Shown piece after piece: positions 30,230 to 42,382 of a DNA stretch of 64,000 nucleotides (position 1 is its first letter; every line of letters begins with the position of its first letter). The translations under genes and the position numbers were made by a program. The stretch spans positions 26,696,310 through 26,760,309 of the forward strand of contig JAZBQD010000015.1 in NCBI GenBank assembly GCA_036583965.1. The letters run 5' to 3'. Under the pieces are notes generated by a model. That model saw nothing but the letters and a program-made list of their open reading frames with translations. It was not told the DNA's origin and did no database searches. Source of the stretch: Prunella strophiata (Eukaryota; Chordata; Aves; Passeriformes; Prunellidae).

Positions 30230-31340
30230 ACTATCAGTAGCTGCAGTAAGCTGCTCTTCTGGATAAAAAAATGGGAGTTTTCAAGCATCCTGCATGTGTT
30301 CCCAAAATAAGGCAACTGTGAGACAGCATAGGAGTCCCAGGATGAACTGAAAGTCTGTGATAAAACACACCAATCAATACAACTATGAAGTGGGAATGAG
30401 TCTTTTTTTCTCCCATGGCTTCTCTTACTGTGTCAGCAGCCTGAGTTGGAACTGGAGGAGTAGATTTATCTGAGTTTTCCTTTGTCCCAGAATTTGGTCT
30501 CTTAAGTGTCCATTGCAGGTGCATCACACTGCTTCATTGCTGTAAAGCAGATGGAAGTCTGCTGCTGAGGGAGCTGACAATTCTGCCACACTGGGCACAG
30601 CCTGTGGTAAAAAGGCTGAATGCCCTAGTTTTTCATCATCCACTCCCTGTGTCTGCATACAGGGTATTTTGGAGAAGAGAGTGGAACAGAAGCTTTGTTG
30701 TGGCTCTGCTGGCCCTATACATGCTTGTAGGTCAGTCCTAAGGCATCTTCCCTGGGTGTGCCTGACACTGGGGATCTCCCTTTACAGTGGCTCAGCCTGC
30801 AGACTGCACCTGCTTTTCTCCAGAAACACTTGCAAAGGCTGGTTCCTAGCCTTTGATCTAATCTCCATCACTGTCACCCTTGAAGATGTGATGCTGTCCT
30901 GTAAAAGGGGCCAGGCTTGACTTGGTATTGCTGGTAACTGATGCCTCCAACAGGAATTACTTTTTTTAGGGAGTGGTGGATGTGGAGAAATGACTTCTCC
31001 AAGACACTGGGTGAGATGGCTGGTCTGCTATAGCTACACAGTTTTGGCCTTTCCACTTTACAAGAGACAAAGGGAGTCACTCTTCTCTTTCAATGTGTTT
31101 AGCAATATCAATTTCCCCTCCTTAATTGCATCACTGGCCACCAGTGGATGCTGGCATGGGCTTTCACATCATCTCACTGCTGCCTGAGATAGTGCAGCTA
31201 ACATAGAGCTTAAACTAGTTAAAATTATGTTGAGGGCCTGCCACAACCCAGAAGCAGCAGTGATGTTCATGACAAATTCTTGTCAGCTGAACAAAGACAC
31301 CAATCTGTATTTCAGGGAACTCTTATGCCTTATAACTCTC
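30230..31340 (-). mobile_element. Possible remainder of the degraded retrovirus
   Basis: On the minus strand this follows the integrase fragment. It holds several short open pieces (30234-30527 and 30874-31080) with no motif I can name. By position it could be the end of integrase and the region before env. Assignment rests on context only. Confidence 0.3.
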
Positions 31341-32030
31341 TTAATTCTGGCATCTAGCACAGAGTGTTGGTTTTCCTGTGGCTCGACTAAGGGCTTCTGC
31401 TTGGATTAGTCCAGACACAACTTCCACTCCTACTAAAATATATTTTTTGCCTTCAGATTTGTTGAAAGGACTAGTATAATGAATTTGCCATATTTCCCCA
31501 AACCCTCTCTTCAGGTTAAGGGGTGGATCATGCAAGGGGTGGTGCTCCAAGCACATGTGGCATTGACTGTACTCTGGAATGCTTGTACTGACCTTCCCTG
31601 AACAAATCTTTTGTTCTGGAGTGCCTTGCCTATAGAACCACTTGGCTCTGCTGATAAGGGGAGACTATCCTTTCTGCCCTTGTCTGGGGTAATTGCCACT
31701 GCAAGACAATAAGAGAGTCAACTTGATTATTGAGGAGTAGACTGGGTTATCCCCATTTTGATCTGCAGCAACCCACCCCACATATGGGTCTTTTTTCAAG
31801 GAAGATCTCCTGTCACTTATTTTTTCCATGTTAAAAGTCAATTCACTTCCCATTCATTTTGCTCCCAGAAAGGGAGCCATTCTGTGCATCCCTTAAACAC
31901 TGCATATAAATCAGTATAGATGTACTGAGGGCCAATGTTTTTGGCTTCATTCTTTATAGAACTCCACACTGCTATAGATTTTCCTACCTGGGTAGTCCCT
32001 TCCCACAGGCGTGGGTCTCAAGGCAGAAAA
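31341..32030 (-). mobile_element. Degraded endogenous retrovirus pol, RNase H to integrase
   Basis: On the minus strand, an RNase H-like block (IYTDLYAVFKG) lies near 31885-31930. It is followed at about 31540-31570 by a CHMC zinc-binding end and at 31380-31510 by an integrase-core block beginning WQIHYTSP with YILVGVE after it. The pieces lie in different frames with stops between them. In retroviral integrases the first position after WQI is normally the catalytic Asp; here it is His, so the enzyme is dead. No gag, env or paired LTRs were identified. Confidence 0.72.
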
Positions 32031-32249
32031 GGAAGTTGGCTCAGAACAGCACTGCCCCACCTTAGTGGGACTCTCTCTTCCAGTCACCACTTCCTGTCAC
32101 AATAGTAAGAGAGTCTGGGACAAAACAGGCTCAAGTGCCTGTGCCTGGTGTTCCCCAGGGCCATTGCAGCCCCTGTTACCTGAGAAACTAGAATTTGTCA
32201 TTGAGATGCATCAGTTTGCAATAGCTTTCCTCCATTTTGCAGAAATATG

Positions 32250-33860
32250 AAACCATAACAGCTGAGTAAAGTTTTTACTTTTACCAGTGCCATTTATTTG
32301 TATTGTTGAAGAATTTACTTTTATCAAAAAGAAGTACATGAATTCAGGGTTATAGAGGAATTGCATCATATGTTTTCATTTTTGTGTAATTAATATTTTG
32401 TCTAGTTTCTATCTGCACTGGTTTTGCATTTTCTTTGTATATCTGGCAAGTGAACTGTGTGGTAAACAACTGATTTTAAGCAAAAATTGTAGTGTTTAAT
32501 AAATTCATTTAGTAAATGAATTTTGAATTTTTACTACTTCTGTTGACATCGCAAACCTAATTTTAAAGGTCATCATAATAGAGTTAGGTAATAAAATATA
32601 GTGTGGTCATTCTAAAGCCTTAATATGATTTTTTTTTCTTCTTTCTGAACAACAGATATAAGGACAAGGTTTGTTAAAACTTTGGAAATTATTGTAGAAA
32701 AAGAAAGCAAGAAAGGAGGAAAAAAAATTCAGACAATAAGAAGGCAAAACTTATCTAATGCATTATTGACAATGAGTTATGGTCCTAGCAGTGAAATGCT
32801 ATTTAATGCAAACAAGCACATGGCCTATATTGTGATTATTTTTCTTGGAAAATATGTACCTGTCCTGGTTAATACAATACATTGTGTTGTATTGTGCACT
32901 AGTACAATAGGTTTTTTTCCCTAACATAATATGAATAGTTATATACTTATAAAATATTTTTCATTGCATATTAAATGCGCCTCACAAATTTAAATGGAAT
33001 TATTTTCAATCATATACTTTGCACTATTTTTGTAAAATTTTATTTCTTCATACCAATATTTAGAGCAGTTGTTTTTCACTAATATAAACCAGAACTAATA
33101 TAGTTTTCATTCACACTTGTATTTATGCTAGACATGCTTTTATAGTAATTTCTTTACTTCATTGGGTGTTAGAATAGAAGCAGTAAGGACAAGACAGAAA
33201 AATAAAGTTTCATACTGTAAGACAAAAGACAACCAGTTGCAAAGTCTGATTACTGGAAATAAACCTGATATATTACTCTCTCTTTTCTTTAGTTGTGAAA
33301 GAGTTCTTTTAAAATCATGAGTTCATGGACCTTATTAAATGCAATATAAACTCTTGGGAAAGAGTTGATGGAAAAATATTCAAATATTTAAAAATTTGAG
33401 ACCTACTTACTCCTGTTTCATCTCTCTCTGAAGGTTTTCAGCATCTCCTATGCTTGTAGCACACTGAATCAGCCAATGAAGGGGATCAGAATCCCTTGAT
33501 TTGCCTGGCTGCTTGCAGGAATCACATTGTATGAGCTATCCTCATCAATCCCAGTGGCTAGGTGCCAGAGACACACTTTCTTTTAAGGGCTCTCCTTTTT
33601 GAAGATGCAAAGAAACAAATGATGTTAGATGCATATTTTTAAAAGATGTAAAATCTTAGGGATGAATGATTATCAATTCAAACAAGTTTTTACTGCAACT
33701 ATGCAAGCTCTATGTCCATAGATCAGGGATTTATCTTTTCAAAGCCACTGTCAAAACTACAGATATCTAATTAGGCTGAATACTCATTAGGTAGTTTTCT
33801 ACACCATTGACTCAAGAAACAGATCAGCAAGTATCCTACATCAGAGTAAAAATGAAGTCA
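32250..33860. other. AT-rich stretch without a supported gene
   Basis: Very AT-rich. An open lysine-rich frame at 32656-32924 follows a good acceptor but has no usable donor. I saw no known repeat. Confidence 0.4.
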
Positions 33861-33865
33861 TTCAT

Positions 33866-34350
33866 TCACAGACTCACAGCCCTGTTGGCTGGGAGAGCCT
33901 CAGGCAATCATCGAGTCCCATCTGCTGTTCAGAGTGGGACCATCACCAACTCTAGACCAAGTCAGCTGTGTCAATGCTTAGGTATAAATCTCAGAAACTT
34001 CCAAGTATGCAGATTACACAGGATTTTTTGAAAGATGCACTATATTCCCCAGTGAAAATTTTTTTCTGATGTCCAGTCCTCAGTCCCACTTGCTAGTGTT
34101 TGGCCCCTTGCTGTATCATTTGCCAGTGCTGAGGACCTGTGGGCTTTGTCACCTTTGCAACCACCCTCCAAGCAGCTGCTGGTTGCTCTTGTAGCCTCTT
34201 CTCTTCACCCAGCTCCCACAGACCCTTCTCATGGTGCTCTGGGCCCCTTGGCAGCTCTCCCCTGCCCTCACCACTTTCTTGGCATTCTTAAGCTGAGGAG
34301 TTCCAAAGTAGACCCAAAAAACAGCACAACCTTTGTGGGTGCACTGGCCC
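33866..34350 (-). mobile_element. CR1 3' end fragment, diverged
   Basis: Plus-strand text CAATCATCGAGTCCCATCTG, TAGACCAAGTCAGCTGTGTC and TTTTTCTGATGTCCAGTCCT is the reverse complement of a CR1 3' untranslated end of the type that carries GATGTCCA and GATCATC-like blocks. The middle part is disturbed. Confidence 0.7.
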
Positions 34351-34441
34351 CAGACTGTAGTCCATAGTATTTTTTACATATGAGAAAAATAATAAAATGA
34401 AAAAAAAACTACCCTTATTTTAAAATGTTGGTAAATTATAG

Positions 34442-34533
34442 GATATGAGCAGGCTTCAGAAAATGACCTTGGGGTTAAAGCAAGTCCTGTTGATGAAACT
34501 ACCATATCTGAGACCAGTCAGTAACATAGTGAA
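34442..34533 (+). pseudogene. Exon-like segment with in-frame TAA, unidentified gene
   Basis: It is bounded by AAATTATAG and GAA|GTAAGTA. In the frame that joins the next exon it reads YEQASENDLGVKASPVDETT, then ISETSQ, a TAA at 34522-34524, then HSE. The acidic/serine-rich composition looks like a disordered protein region. The TAA is one change from CAA. Another frame is stop-free, so this may be read differently. Protein family not recognised. Confidence 0.4.
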
Positions 34534-34956
34534 GTAAGTACCATGCCAAAGGAATGATCAGAAAAGGAGCAGAGCAACAGAGCACAGCCCCATGCCCTTT
34601 TACAAGTTAAAACTAGTTTGTACCGTTTCAGTCCTGTTCCAGAAGGACTTAGTAAAAGCAGAAAAGATAAAAGGGTTGCAAAGGTAAACAAAGACTGACT
34701 CTTTACTAGTCATAGATACAATAAGTAATTCAGAATTCATCAGCCTGATGCTCAATCCAACTGAGTGAAGGCAAAATGAGGTTTGTGAAATTGTGAATGG
34801 CATGGATGAAAGAGGATTTTCCAAGACAATTACTAGTAGATATCACATTAAAAAATAGCAGCAAAAGAAAAAATGAAATTATTTTTAAGAAAGTGAATAT
34901 TTAATCTGGAATTTCTTTCTTACCACTGGATGTATCGAATGCTGGAATTCTACCAG

Positions 34957-35028
34957 GAATCAAAAACAAAACCTGGAAAAATAAAGAAAAACCCATTGCG
35001 GATTATTAGAAGTCATATCTCTAGCTTG
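34957..35028 (+). CDS. Probable exon, unidentified gene
   Basis: The segment of 72 bases (24 codons) follows ATTCTACCAG and ends TTG|GTAAGTG. It reads ESKTKPGKIKKNPLRIIRSH, then ISSL. The ESKT..GK start faintly resembles the tail of the meiotic protein HORMAD1 (ESKTRSGK), but that is far too short to identify the gene. It is in phase with 34442-34533 and 35309-35377. Confidence 0.5.
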
Positions 35029-35308
35029 GTAAGTGCTAGTCCTACATATTGCTAGAGGCTGAGAAAGTACCCTGAACACATATTCACCCCATGCTTGCTG
35101 TCCAGTCTATCTTTTTATTAAGCATTTTCCACTGGCCAGTGTCAGAAGTAGGACTGCTGGGAGCTAGAACTTTACTTGGTAATCCCATGCAGCTGCTTGA
35201 CATGTATGTTTTTCTGTTGTTCTGAAAATAATATTTATAGTATTATTCTTTTTCTCCCAAATTTAAATAAAAAAGCCAATGACACATAGCTTTTTAAATC
35301 CTCCACAG

Positions 35309-35377
35309 AAAGAGCACTTCTGTCCTGTTAATGCCAGTCCACCTCCTAAGCCCAGTGGTGTGAATGGAAAGATGTGA
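35309..35377 (+). CDS. Probable terminal exon, unidentified gene
   Basis: It follows AAATCCTCCACAG and reads KEHFCPVNASPPPKPSGVNG, then KM and TGA. It is in phase with 34957-35028. An AATAAA at 35843-35848 fits a 3' untranslated region of about 470 bases. An alternative donor GAT|GTGAGC lies exactly at the stop codon, so it could also be an internal exon. Confidence 0.45.
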   Translation, partial: KEHFCPVNASPPPKPSGVNGKM

Positions 35378-35842
35378 GCTGACTTTATTATGAAGTCCAG
35401 TGGGAATATGATAACTGAAAAACAGGCAATTTGGAAAGTGAATTCACTACCCTGTCAAACATTTGTCATATCTTAATCCCCCTGACACCTCTCCTGCAGG
35501 GAGGTAAAATAATAAAAAGCTCTCTAGCCTTTTTGTTATTTTATGAGTATTGTTCCAAATTAGCAAGAGTTTCCCCTTCCATCTATAGATGTCTAGCTTA
35601 TGAGCTTTACTAAGTTGGAGACAAGGCTTCAAAATAGCTGGTGACAGCTTTTTCTAGGGCTGGAAAAGATTTTTTTGGGGACACTGTTTCTAATACTGAA
35701 AAAGAAGGTGTTCTTCCTAAGGTTAGCACATGCTTCAGTTTTTCACATCTGCTACAGTCTCTTCAAAACTATGAAAGTGATTTCTTTTGTGCTATCAATA
35801 CAATAGTGAGACATTTCCCCCCTTGCTTTTCAGTGAAAACTA

Positions 35843-35848
35843 AATAAA
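35843..35848 (+). promoter_or_regulatory. Candidate poly(A) signal
   Basis: AATAAA downstream of the probable terminal exon at 35309-35377. A second AATAAA-like hexamer lies about 100 bases further on. Confidence 0.35.
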
Positions 35849-36422
35849 AGTAGCAGAGCCAATTTCAAAAAGCCACTTGAAGACATTTTGTAAACACTGT
35901 GCTTTAAATTAACTTCAGCATATGAAGCCATACTTTTAGAACATAATAAACAAAAGCTGAATCAGTATGCAGAGAGTCTCATTGCCTTTTCCTTTCTGCA
36001 GCCAGGATCAAAAGCCACTGAAGTTCTTGAGGAACTTTCTATTTGACATCAAAGGGCTTTGTATCCAAACTAATTGTGGGATGTGGTTAATCTCCGTAGC
36101 AACTCTGCTATGGACTTTGAGCCAGTTTTGAAGTTTCAGTGAGTGTATGGCAGTGTTCAGGGCTCTTTTACTTCCATGGACATTGTTATCTTGCAGAGCA
36201 GTTTAACCTTTTTGCCATTGTGAGCATTTTAATTTCATGTACTTGGCTTCCAGTGCCAGCAGGAACTGCCATGAGCTTCTGCCTTCCCTGGCTGGCCAGA
36301 CCCATCCAAGTGCAGCAGCTGATATGTCTGGGACAGCCTGTGTTGAGCATCATGGCTGAGATGCTGGGCTGCCAGGGCATGGGGTGAAATCCAGACTGCC
36401 ATGGTTCTGGTGCTGGCATGGA

Positions 36423-36538
36423 GCATCACATCATCACATCACAATCATCACATCAATCACATCACAATCATCACATCAATCACATCACATCATCACATCA
36501 TCACATCACATCAATCACATCACATCACATCATCACAG
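36423..36538. repeat. Compound ATCAC/ATC satellite
   Basis: About 116 bases made of ATCAC, ATCACA and ATC units in irregular order, with larger blocks repeated (CATCACATCAATCACATCAC-type). The repeat is open in more than one frame and produces artificial His/Ile/Thr/Ser-rich peptides, which should not be called genes. Confidence 0.95.
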
Positions 36539-37994
36539 CTGACGGTGCTGCTGCATGGGGGTGTCTGTCCAGAGAGAGTGGCATGGCCCTGCTTTTGCTT
36601 CTGTGCCTCCCCTGACAGGCTGGAGTTACAGCCATCTCTTAGATCTTCAAGGGGTTTTTGTGCAGATGGGTCAGTTCTCCTTGTATGGCTTTTGCTCCCC
36701 CATCCACACCAGTCCAGACTATTCCCTCCCCACTTTCCATGCCAGCACCTGTGCTTGCTCAGTGCTGCTACCATACAGGAACACTGATAAAATGTAAAGA
36801 AAACAAAATATCTATAACTACTTCAGGAATAGATGGTGTGGTTTAAAAGTGTAATCCCAGGTTCTTAAAACTATCACTTAAAAATAAAAAGAAAAAACTC
36901 AATGAAAAGCAATGTCATATAGAAGGTCTGTAGTGTGGCAATAGTACTATATATTATTAGGATAGTATATATCACTGTTGATGCTTAAATATTGCTCATG
37001 TCTGCATATTCAACATCACTTTTTAAAGCTTTCCTTTAATTCTTTGGATTGGAAGGAAGAAAGAAAATAAATTCCAGTTTTTTACAGCTCTCTGGCAAAG
37101 GCTATAAATCACTTTTCTTTGGGGACAAATATGTAATCTCCTATATAATCTCTGACCTTAATAAGGAGACAGAACAACCAAAAGCAATTTCTCCTGTTAT
37201 TAAACTGTGCATGAATAAACATTTTAGAGAACCTGGTGACTCTTGATAGGAGTATCTGAAGAAAAGCAGAATTCTCAGAGAGACAATGAATTTCTATTAC
37301 TAGGCACAAGAGAAAACTGCTTTGAGTGTTTTCAGAGATAAATTAGTAGGATGTGGAATTAGTATATTTGGAGTCCTGTGCATTTCCCTACCAATTATTG
37401 ATTTCCTAAGAAGAAAAAATATTTCTGTACCATACAGATGGCAAATTTGTGGTAATCCAAACGTTACTTCTGTCTAGGATGCCTCCTTCAAATAAGAAAT
37501 AGAAGAGGAGAAAGTTTTTAAACTGGCCATACATTAAAGGATCTGAGGAATGGTAGGTTCATACTCAGTGCAGAGCCTGAGTACAAAGTAAGCACAAAAA
37601 TTCTTAATCTGTCAGCTCCACCTTGCTCCTCTGAAATGTACATTAATAAACTCAGTGGCACAGTGCCAGAGATGACACAGAAGGAAATAATAACTGTATA
37701 ATTGGTAATGCCTTTTTTTTCACACATGCAAATGGTAACTTTGAGCTTTGGTATATTTTGCAGTCTAATTCCATATTGCTGTGGTCCATGTTTCAAAATG
37801 CAGAACTTCCAGTAATTCAAGGTATATAATGGACACATGCTATTGACTTTTTAAAATCATTTTACTCTTAAAATTCCTTTTCCTCCTTTTCTTTTTCTAT
37901 TGGTAGTGAATTCTCAAGTCTGAGACTTGCATAGGATACCATTTGGTATTTACTTAACACAAAGGCTCCATCAGTAAAACAAATTTGCCGCATG

Positions 37995-38112
37995 ATCACA
38001 GAATATTCTGAGTTGGAAGAGACCCAGAAGGATCATCAAGTTCAACTCTTAAGTGAATGGCCCATACAAGGATCAAACCCACCACCTTGGTGTTAACTGA
38101 GCTAATCATCCC
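37995..38112 (-). mobile_element. tRNA-Ile-headed SINE with CR1 tail (TguSINE1-like)
   Basis: On the minus strand the head matches tRNA-Ile: plus-strand TGGCCCATACAAGGATCAAA, ACCACCTTGGTGTT and AACTGAGCTAAT mirror the tRNA's 3' arm, T arm with box B, variable loop and D arm. The anticodon arm is missing. The tail TCACAGAATATTCTGAGTTG, GAAGAGACCCAGAAGGATCA is a CR1-X-type 3' end. This composition is known from TguSINE1 of passerine birds. Confidence 0.8.
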
Positions 38113-38279
38113 CTGTGAAACCTCTTCAGAAACATCTTCAAATAGGGATTCATTAAATTTGATTAATCACTCACTTGTGTCAGTACAATTGAAGCAGGAT
38201 TCATCTAAATTTAAGCAAGAGGAAAAGCTGGCCAACATGGGCCATTAAAGACCATGGACCAGGGTGCTCAGGAGGATTT

Positions 38280-38800
38280 CACCTTCAAAGCAGGCTTTCT
38301 CCCCAGAACCAGCTCACAGTTTTCTAGTGACGCAGACAAAATGAATGCTCTGCTCAAACATGATGGTGTTGGTGGCCTTGTCCTTCACCTCTGCAGCCCA
38401 TTGAGGATGGGGGGCAGAGGCTGAGTCCCAGGAGGGAGTACATGAAAGAAGACAGGATGGTAAGGGGAGGTTTTAGGGGGCAGAGTGTTACAGCCATGAA
38501 AGTGGCAGAGCACAGAGATGGGCTGGAGTCACTGGAGCTCTGGGGAGGAGGGAGGTCTGTGGTCTCCCCTCACTCATGTGTTACCTTCTCTGCTGAGCAG
38601 GGCTGTTCTTCCAGCCCAGCATGCAGGTCATTCTCCCTGCTGGAGTGAGGACAGGGCTGGAAGCTGCCCTCCTTCCTCTCCCAAACCATGCACTGCCCCC
38701 AGGGTGAGGAGCAGCAGAGGTTGTTCAAGCAGCAGTGCCCCTTCTCTCTGCAGGTTTCTGAATGTCCTCGGCAGCCACCTACGCCATCTACTTCTTTTGC
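38280..38800. other. Locally GC-richer stretch, no gene recognised
   Basis: This stands out from its AT-rich surroundings (GGGGGCAGAGGCTGAGTCCC and similar). Open frames overlap in several directions without any family resemblance. It may be an unrecognised repeat or an exon of a lineage-specific transcript. Confidence 0.3.
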
Positions 38801-40744
38801 AATTATAAAGATTTTCTACTCTCAAATTGTCTATTTCATACCTGAGTGGTTCTAATCTTTTTTTTACAAGAACTTTAATTGCGATGCTTTTCTTGGTTTC
38901 ATCTACAGGATCATTATGCAGAGCAAAATATTGGATTCAGCAACCATAAGTGTTAAAAAGACTGAGGGTTTGGGGTGGAATTCTGTGAAAATGTGAATAT
39001 GATATAACCAAGGCATTATTTGATTTTATTTTCATGAGTTTGGTTAGATTCTTATTTCACTTTTGATGGCACTGACTCCTGGATTCCAGATAGTTTATGC
39101 TTGTAAGTCAAGGAAGTTTTTATCCATAGGATGACACCTAGAAAAAATGCATCTAGAAGAAATAGATACATTTGGTTTGTTAGAATTATAATAGGAAGAA
39201 CAAAAGATTTGTAAATTCAGCCTCAAACTTCTGACTAAATGAAAAGCAATTATATTAGCTGTTTTACATGGCAAGAAATCAAAGATACTGTATTTATAAC
39301 AATACATAAATCTAATCCCAAAACTTTGCTTAATATTCCTTAAACCTGTTCAAGTAAGGCCTCACATGTTAAAACTAAAGATGATAAAGCAGGGCCATAA
39401 TTTAAAACCCAACATATGCTTACATTTCACTATATATAAAGATAAATTCAGTTTTGCATCATATATCTAACTTATTTTTTCTAGGCAAGTCTTTCATAAT
39501 ATCAGATGGTGATGTAAGCTTAAAGGTAACAAATATTTTAAAGCAGTTAGTGGAGAAAGAATATATATTTATTATACATATTACCCTCTGAAAAATCACA
39601 GAACTGATCAAAGCAACAATGAGAAGAGAAAAAAAGATGATGTTATTTTAATTTTTTCTTTTGACTGTGGTAGCCTCTCTTTTAACATCTCTCAGCATTA
39701 AATTCATATGAAACATAGTATAGGCAAACATCACTCAGATCCTCCAGATGAAGCTCCTGGCTGGTATCTTAGAAAAAACCCCATATTTGGTCTTACAAAT
39801 CTTATGCTACATTGCAAAAATATCCTCTATCTTTTCTGAAGATATTTCCCAGGGTGTTAGAGATGCCAGTCTGTTATGTCTAGAAAGCTCTTGGCTTGCT
39901 CTTATCAGAGTTGGCTCTCCAAGAGAATAGTGATTGTGCCAGACACAAAAACCACACATTGCACTGGTTTGTGCAATGGTGTGGCTTGCCTTCAGTGTTT
40001 ACAGACATTGCTGTAATATTTTTGACATTTTGTAAAGGGCCACATTATCCAGATCAATGCTGAGCTGCCACAACAGCCAGAAATATCTGTAATTAGAAAC
40101 ATGATCAGGCATTGAAAATTGAATGTACTCTTCTCAACGTGTCAACTTCTTTAATATGAGCAATTTTGTTTGCATGCTTGGCAAGACTGAAAGTGTTCTT
40201 TTGGCTAGTTCTTGTTCTTTTTCTTGATATGTAGCTTAATCTTAAATCTTGCACTTTTAATCTTCCTGTCATTTGATGTAAATCCAGAATACTTCAGTTC
40301 TCATTCTCCACTGCTGTTGTCACTGTGCTCTGAGATTGACACTATGTTCCAACCAAACTGTGGATGTATTTCATTAGAAAATAATGTGACCAAAATCAAG
40401 TAAACACAGAGTTTATAAAAGTGGTTGGGGATCATTCATGGTAAAAGTGCTGTGCTGCAAGTATATATTTGCTGGTTTGGATAAACACTACTTGCTGATT
40501 TCAACAGCTGAAAGATACAGCAAAGTTGAGTAGAGCTTGTATGGAACAGAATAGACTCCCTGGAGATTACCCAAACTGATATGAGACCAGATACTTACAT
40601 TTTAAATTTTTCATCACTTTAAATTAAAAAAGGAAGTAGGATACTTAAAATTCCTATCTGGACACAAGTGTAGAAGCTCATGCTCATCTTACTATTCAGT
40701 TTATTCAACAGTTCTTCAGACTAATGTGGCCTTTTCAGTATCTT

Positions 40745-40768
40745 AAAAAAAAAAAAAAAAAAAAAAAA
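40745..40768. repeat. Poly(A) run, 24 bases
   Basis: A pure A tract. No retroposon body was recognised directly upstream. Confidence 0.9.
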
Positions 40769-42362
40769 GAGCAAGATGTAAAGTTCATATTTTATTGCTT
40801 TAGCTTGAATTCCCATGTTTGAAGAGATTGATAACATAAGGCAAACAGTCAGTGCTATACTGAAATTTAACATGGCCTTTTCCTTTGCCAAAATGCTGAT
40901 TAAGAGAGTTCTGACCTATATTGTTTTTTACAACAGTGACCTTTCACATACACAAAAAAAATGGAAGTGCTGATAATTAACCTCAATGAAATGTGACTTA
41001 AACAAGGTACCAGATTTTTATAAGTTTCTAAGTAAAATATTCTTTTCTTCTTAAAATGTGGCTGATTCTGTGTGTGGCATTGTAATTCCGAAGGTTCAGG
41101 CTAAAGGCTAAACTTAGAGATGCAGTTTTCAGAGACAAAGCAGGTAACTGTAAATATCTTACTGAGTAGCTCCAGCTTTATGTTTAAAAAACAAGTGCTT
41201 CAGACACTTCCAACTAAACAATTCTATGATTTTATGACTCTAAGTCCATGAGTTTCATCCTTTCTTGCATCATTAGTCTGTAAGTGTACTGACTAGAGAA
41301 GTGCCTCAAATTAAGTCAATATAACTCATTACTTACAGGCCTGGGTGAGCCTGGAGTTTCACCCAAGAACCCAATTTGCAAATCATCCTTTATTATTATT
41401 ATTAAAAAAAAAAAAATCATCTGCATCTGAACCCTATAAAATTTGTCTTGGGGCATTAAAATTTGAAAATTAATTTTGTAGTATGGGTCAAACAGCCAAT
41501 ATTTATGCTGGCTGATGAAAGCACCAGCTGTGAACAATCAAATCCAAATAATAAATACCTGTTTTCTCTATTGTGTTTCTGGGGGAGAAGCAGTTTATTG
41601 TACTAGCTTTTGCAGCTGGCCTTTTGTAAGTTTATTTTGACATGAAATGCTTGTGGGGAATGAATTAATCAGTTTGTAGAACTGGCTCTTGCAGAAAAAG
41701 ATACCCACTGAAAAGTATATTATTATAAAAAACATTTTTCAATTTAGAACAGACAATTTTGTTTCTGTTGGATAAAGTAGAAAAAAATTCTAAAATTGAC
41801 TTGGAGATGAACTGATGATTTTGGATGTGTCAAAGTGACAGAAGAGATTAGGACCATTAATATTGTGACCATTATCACAATTATGACTGTACTGAAGTCT
41901 GCAATTCAAAAAGGTTCAACATTTGTAGCTAGATATGAATTCATGTCCAACATCTGTGAAATAACAGCCTAATCCAGGAAGAAATCTTTTTTCTGTCTAC
42001 TTGAGATGCCAAGTGTAAACAGCTAAGTTTATGCAAAAGCCAGGGTATTTCTTTGTATATTGAAAATAGGAAATTTAAATACCGTCAGGAGGGTCTGGGT
42101 GAAGTTTACAAAAATTATAGAGAGGATGGATATCTTTTGAGGTGTTTTGAGGTGTTTGTCTTCCATGTTTAACTTCTTTTTTATTTAATCTTTCCAGCAG
42201 CAGTCCTTTTCTTCTTGAAAAACAGACTGAAAAGTTTTATTGCATTACATGGTGATCCCACAAACAATTTCAATGAAGCAAAATAACTGAGCTACCAGAG
42301 ATCAATGAGAAGCAAGTGTAGCAAGAAAGATACAGGTCAGTGCTCTTGTTATTTTCTGTGGG

Positions 42363-42382
42363 TTTTTTTTTTTTTTTTTTTT
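42363..42382. repeat. Poly(T) run
   Basis: A pure T tract of about 20 bases. Confidence 0.88.

Noticed and set aside
32656..32924. Lysine-rich open frame after a good acceptor
   Set aside because: There is no usable donor, no stop-plus-poly(A) arrangement, and the phase does not fit the neighbouring exon-like segments.
36401..36797. Overlapping open frames of 60-128 codons on both strands
   Set aside because: They arise from the ATCAC satellite and its flank; the His/Ile/Thr/Ser peptides are repeat artefacts.
42194..42290. Open stretch after TCTTTCCAG ending in TAA
   Set aside because: A single acceptor with a short stop-terminated frame; no partner exons or family similarity.
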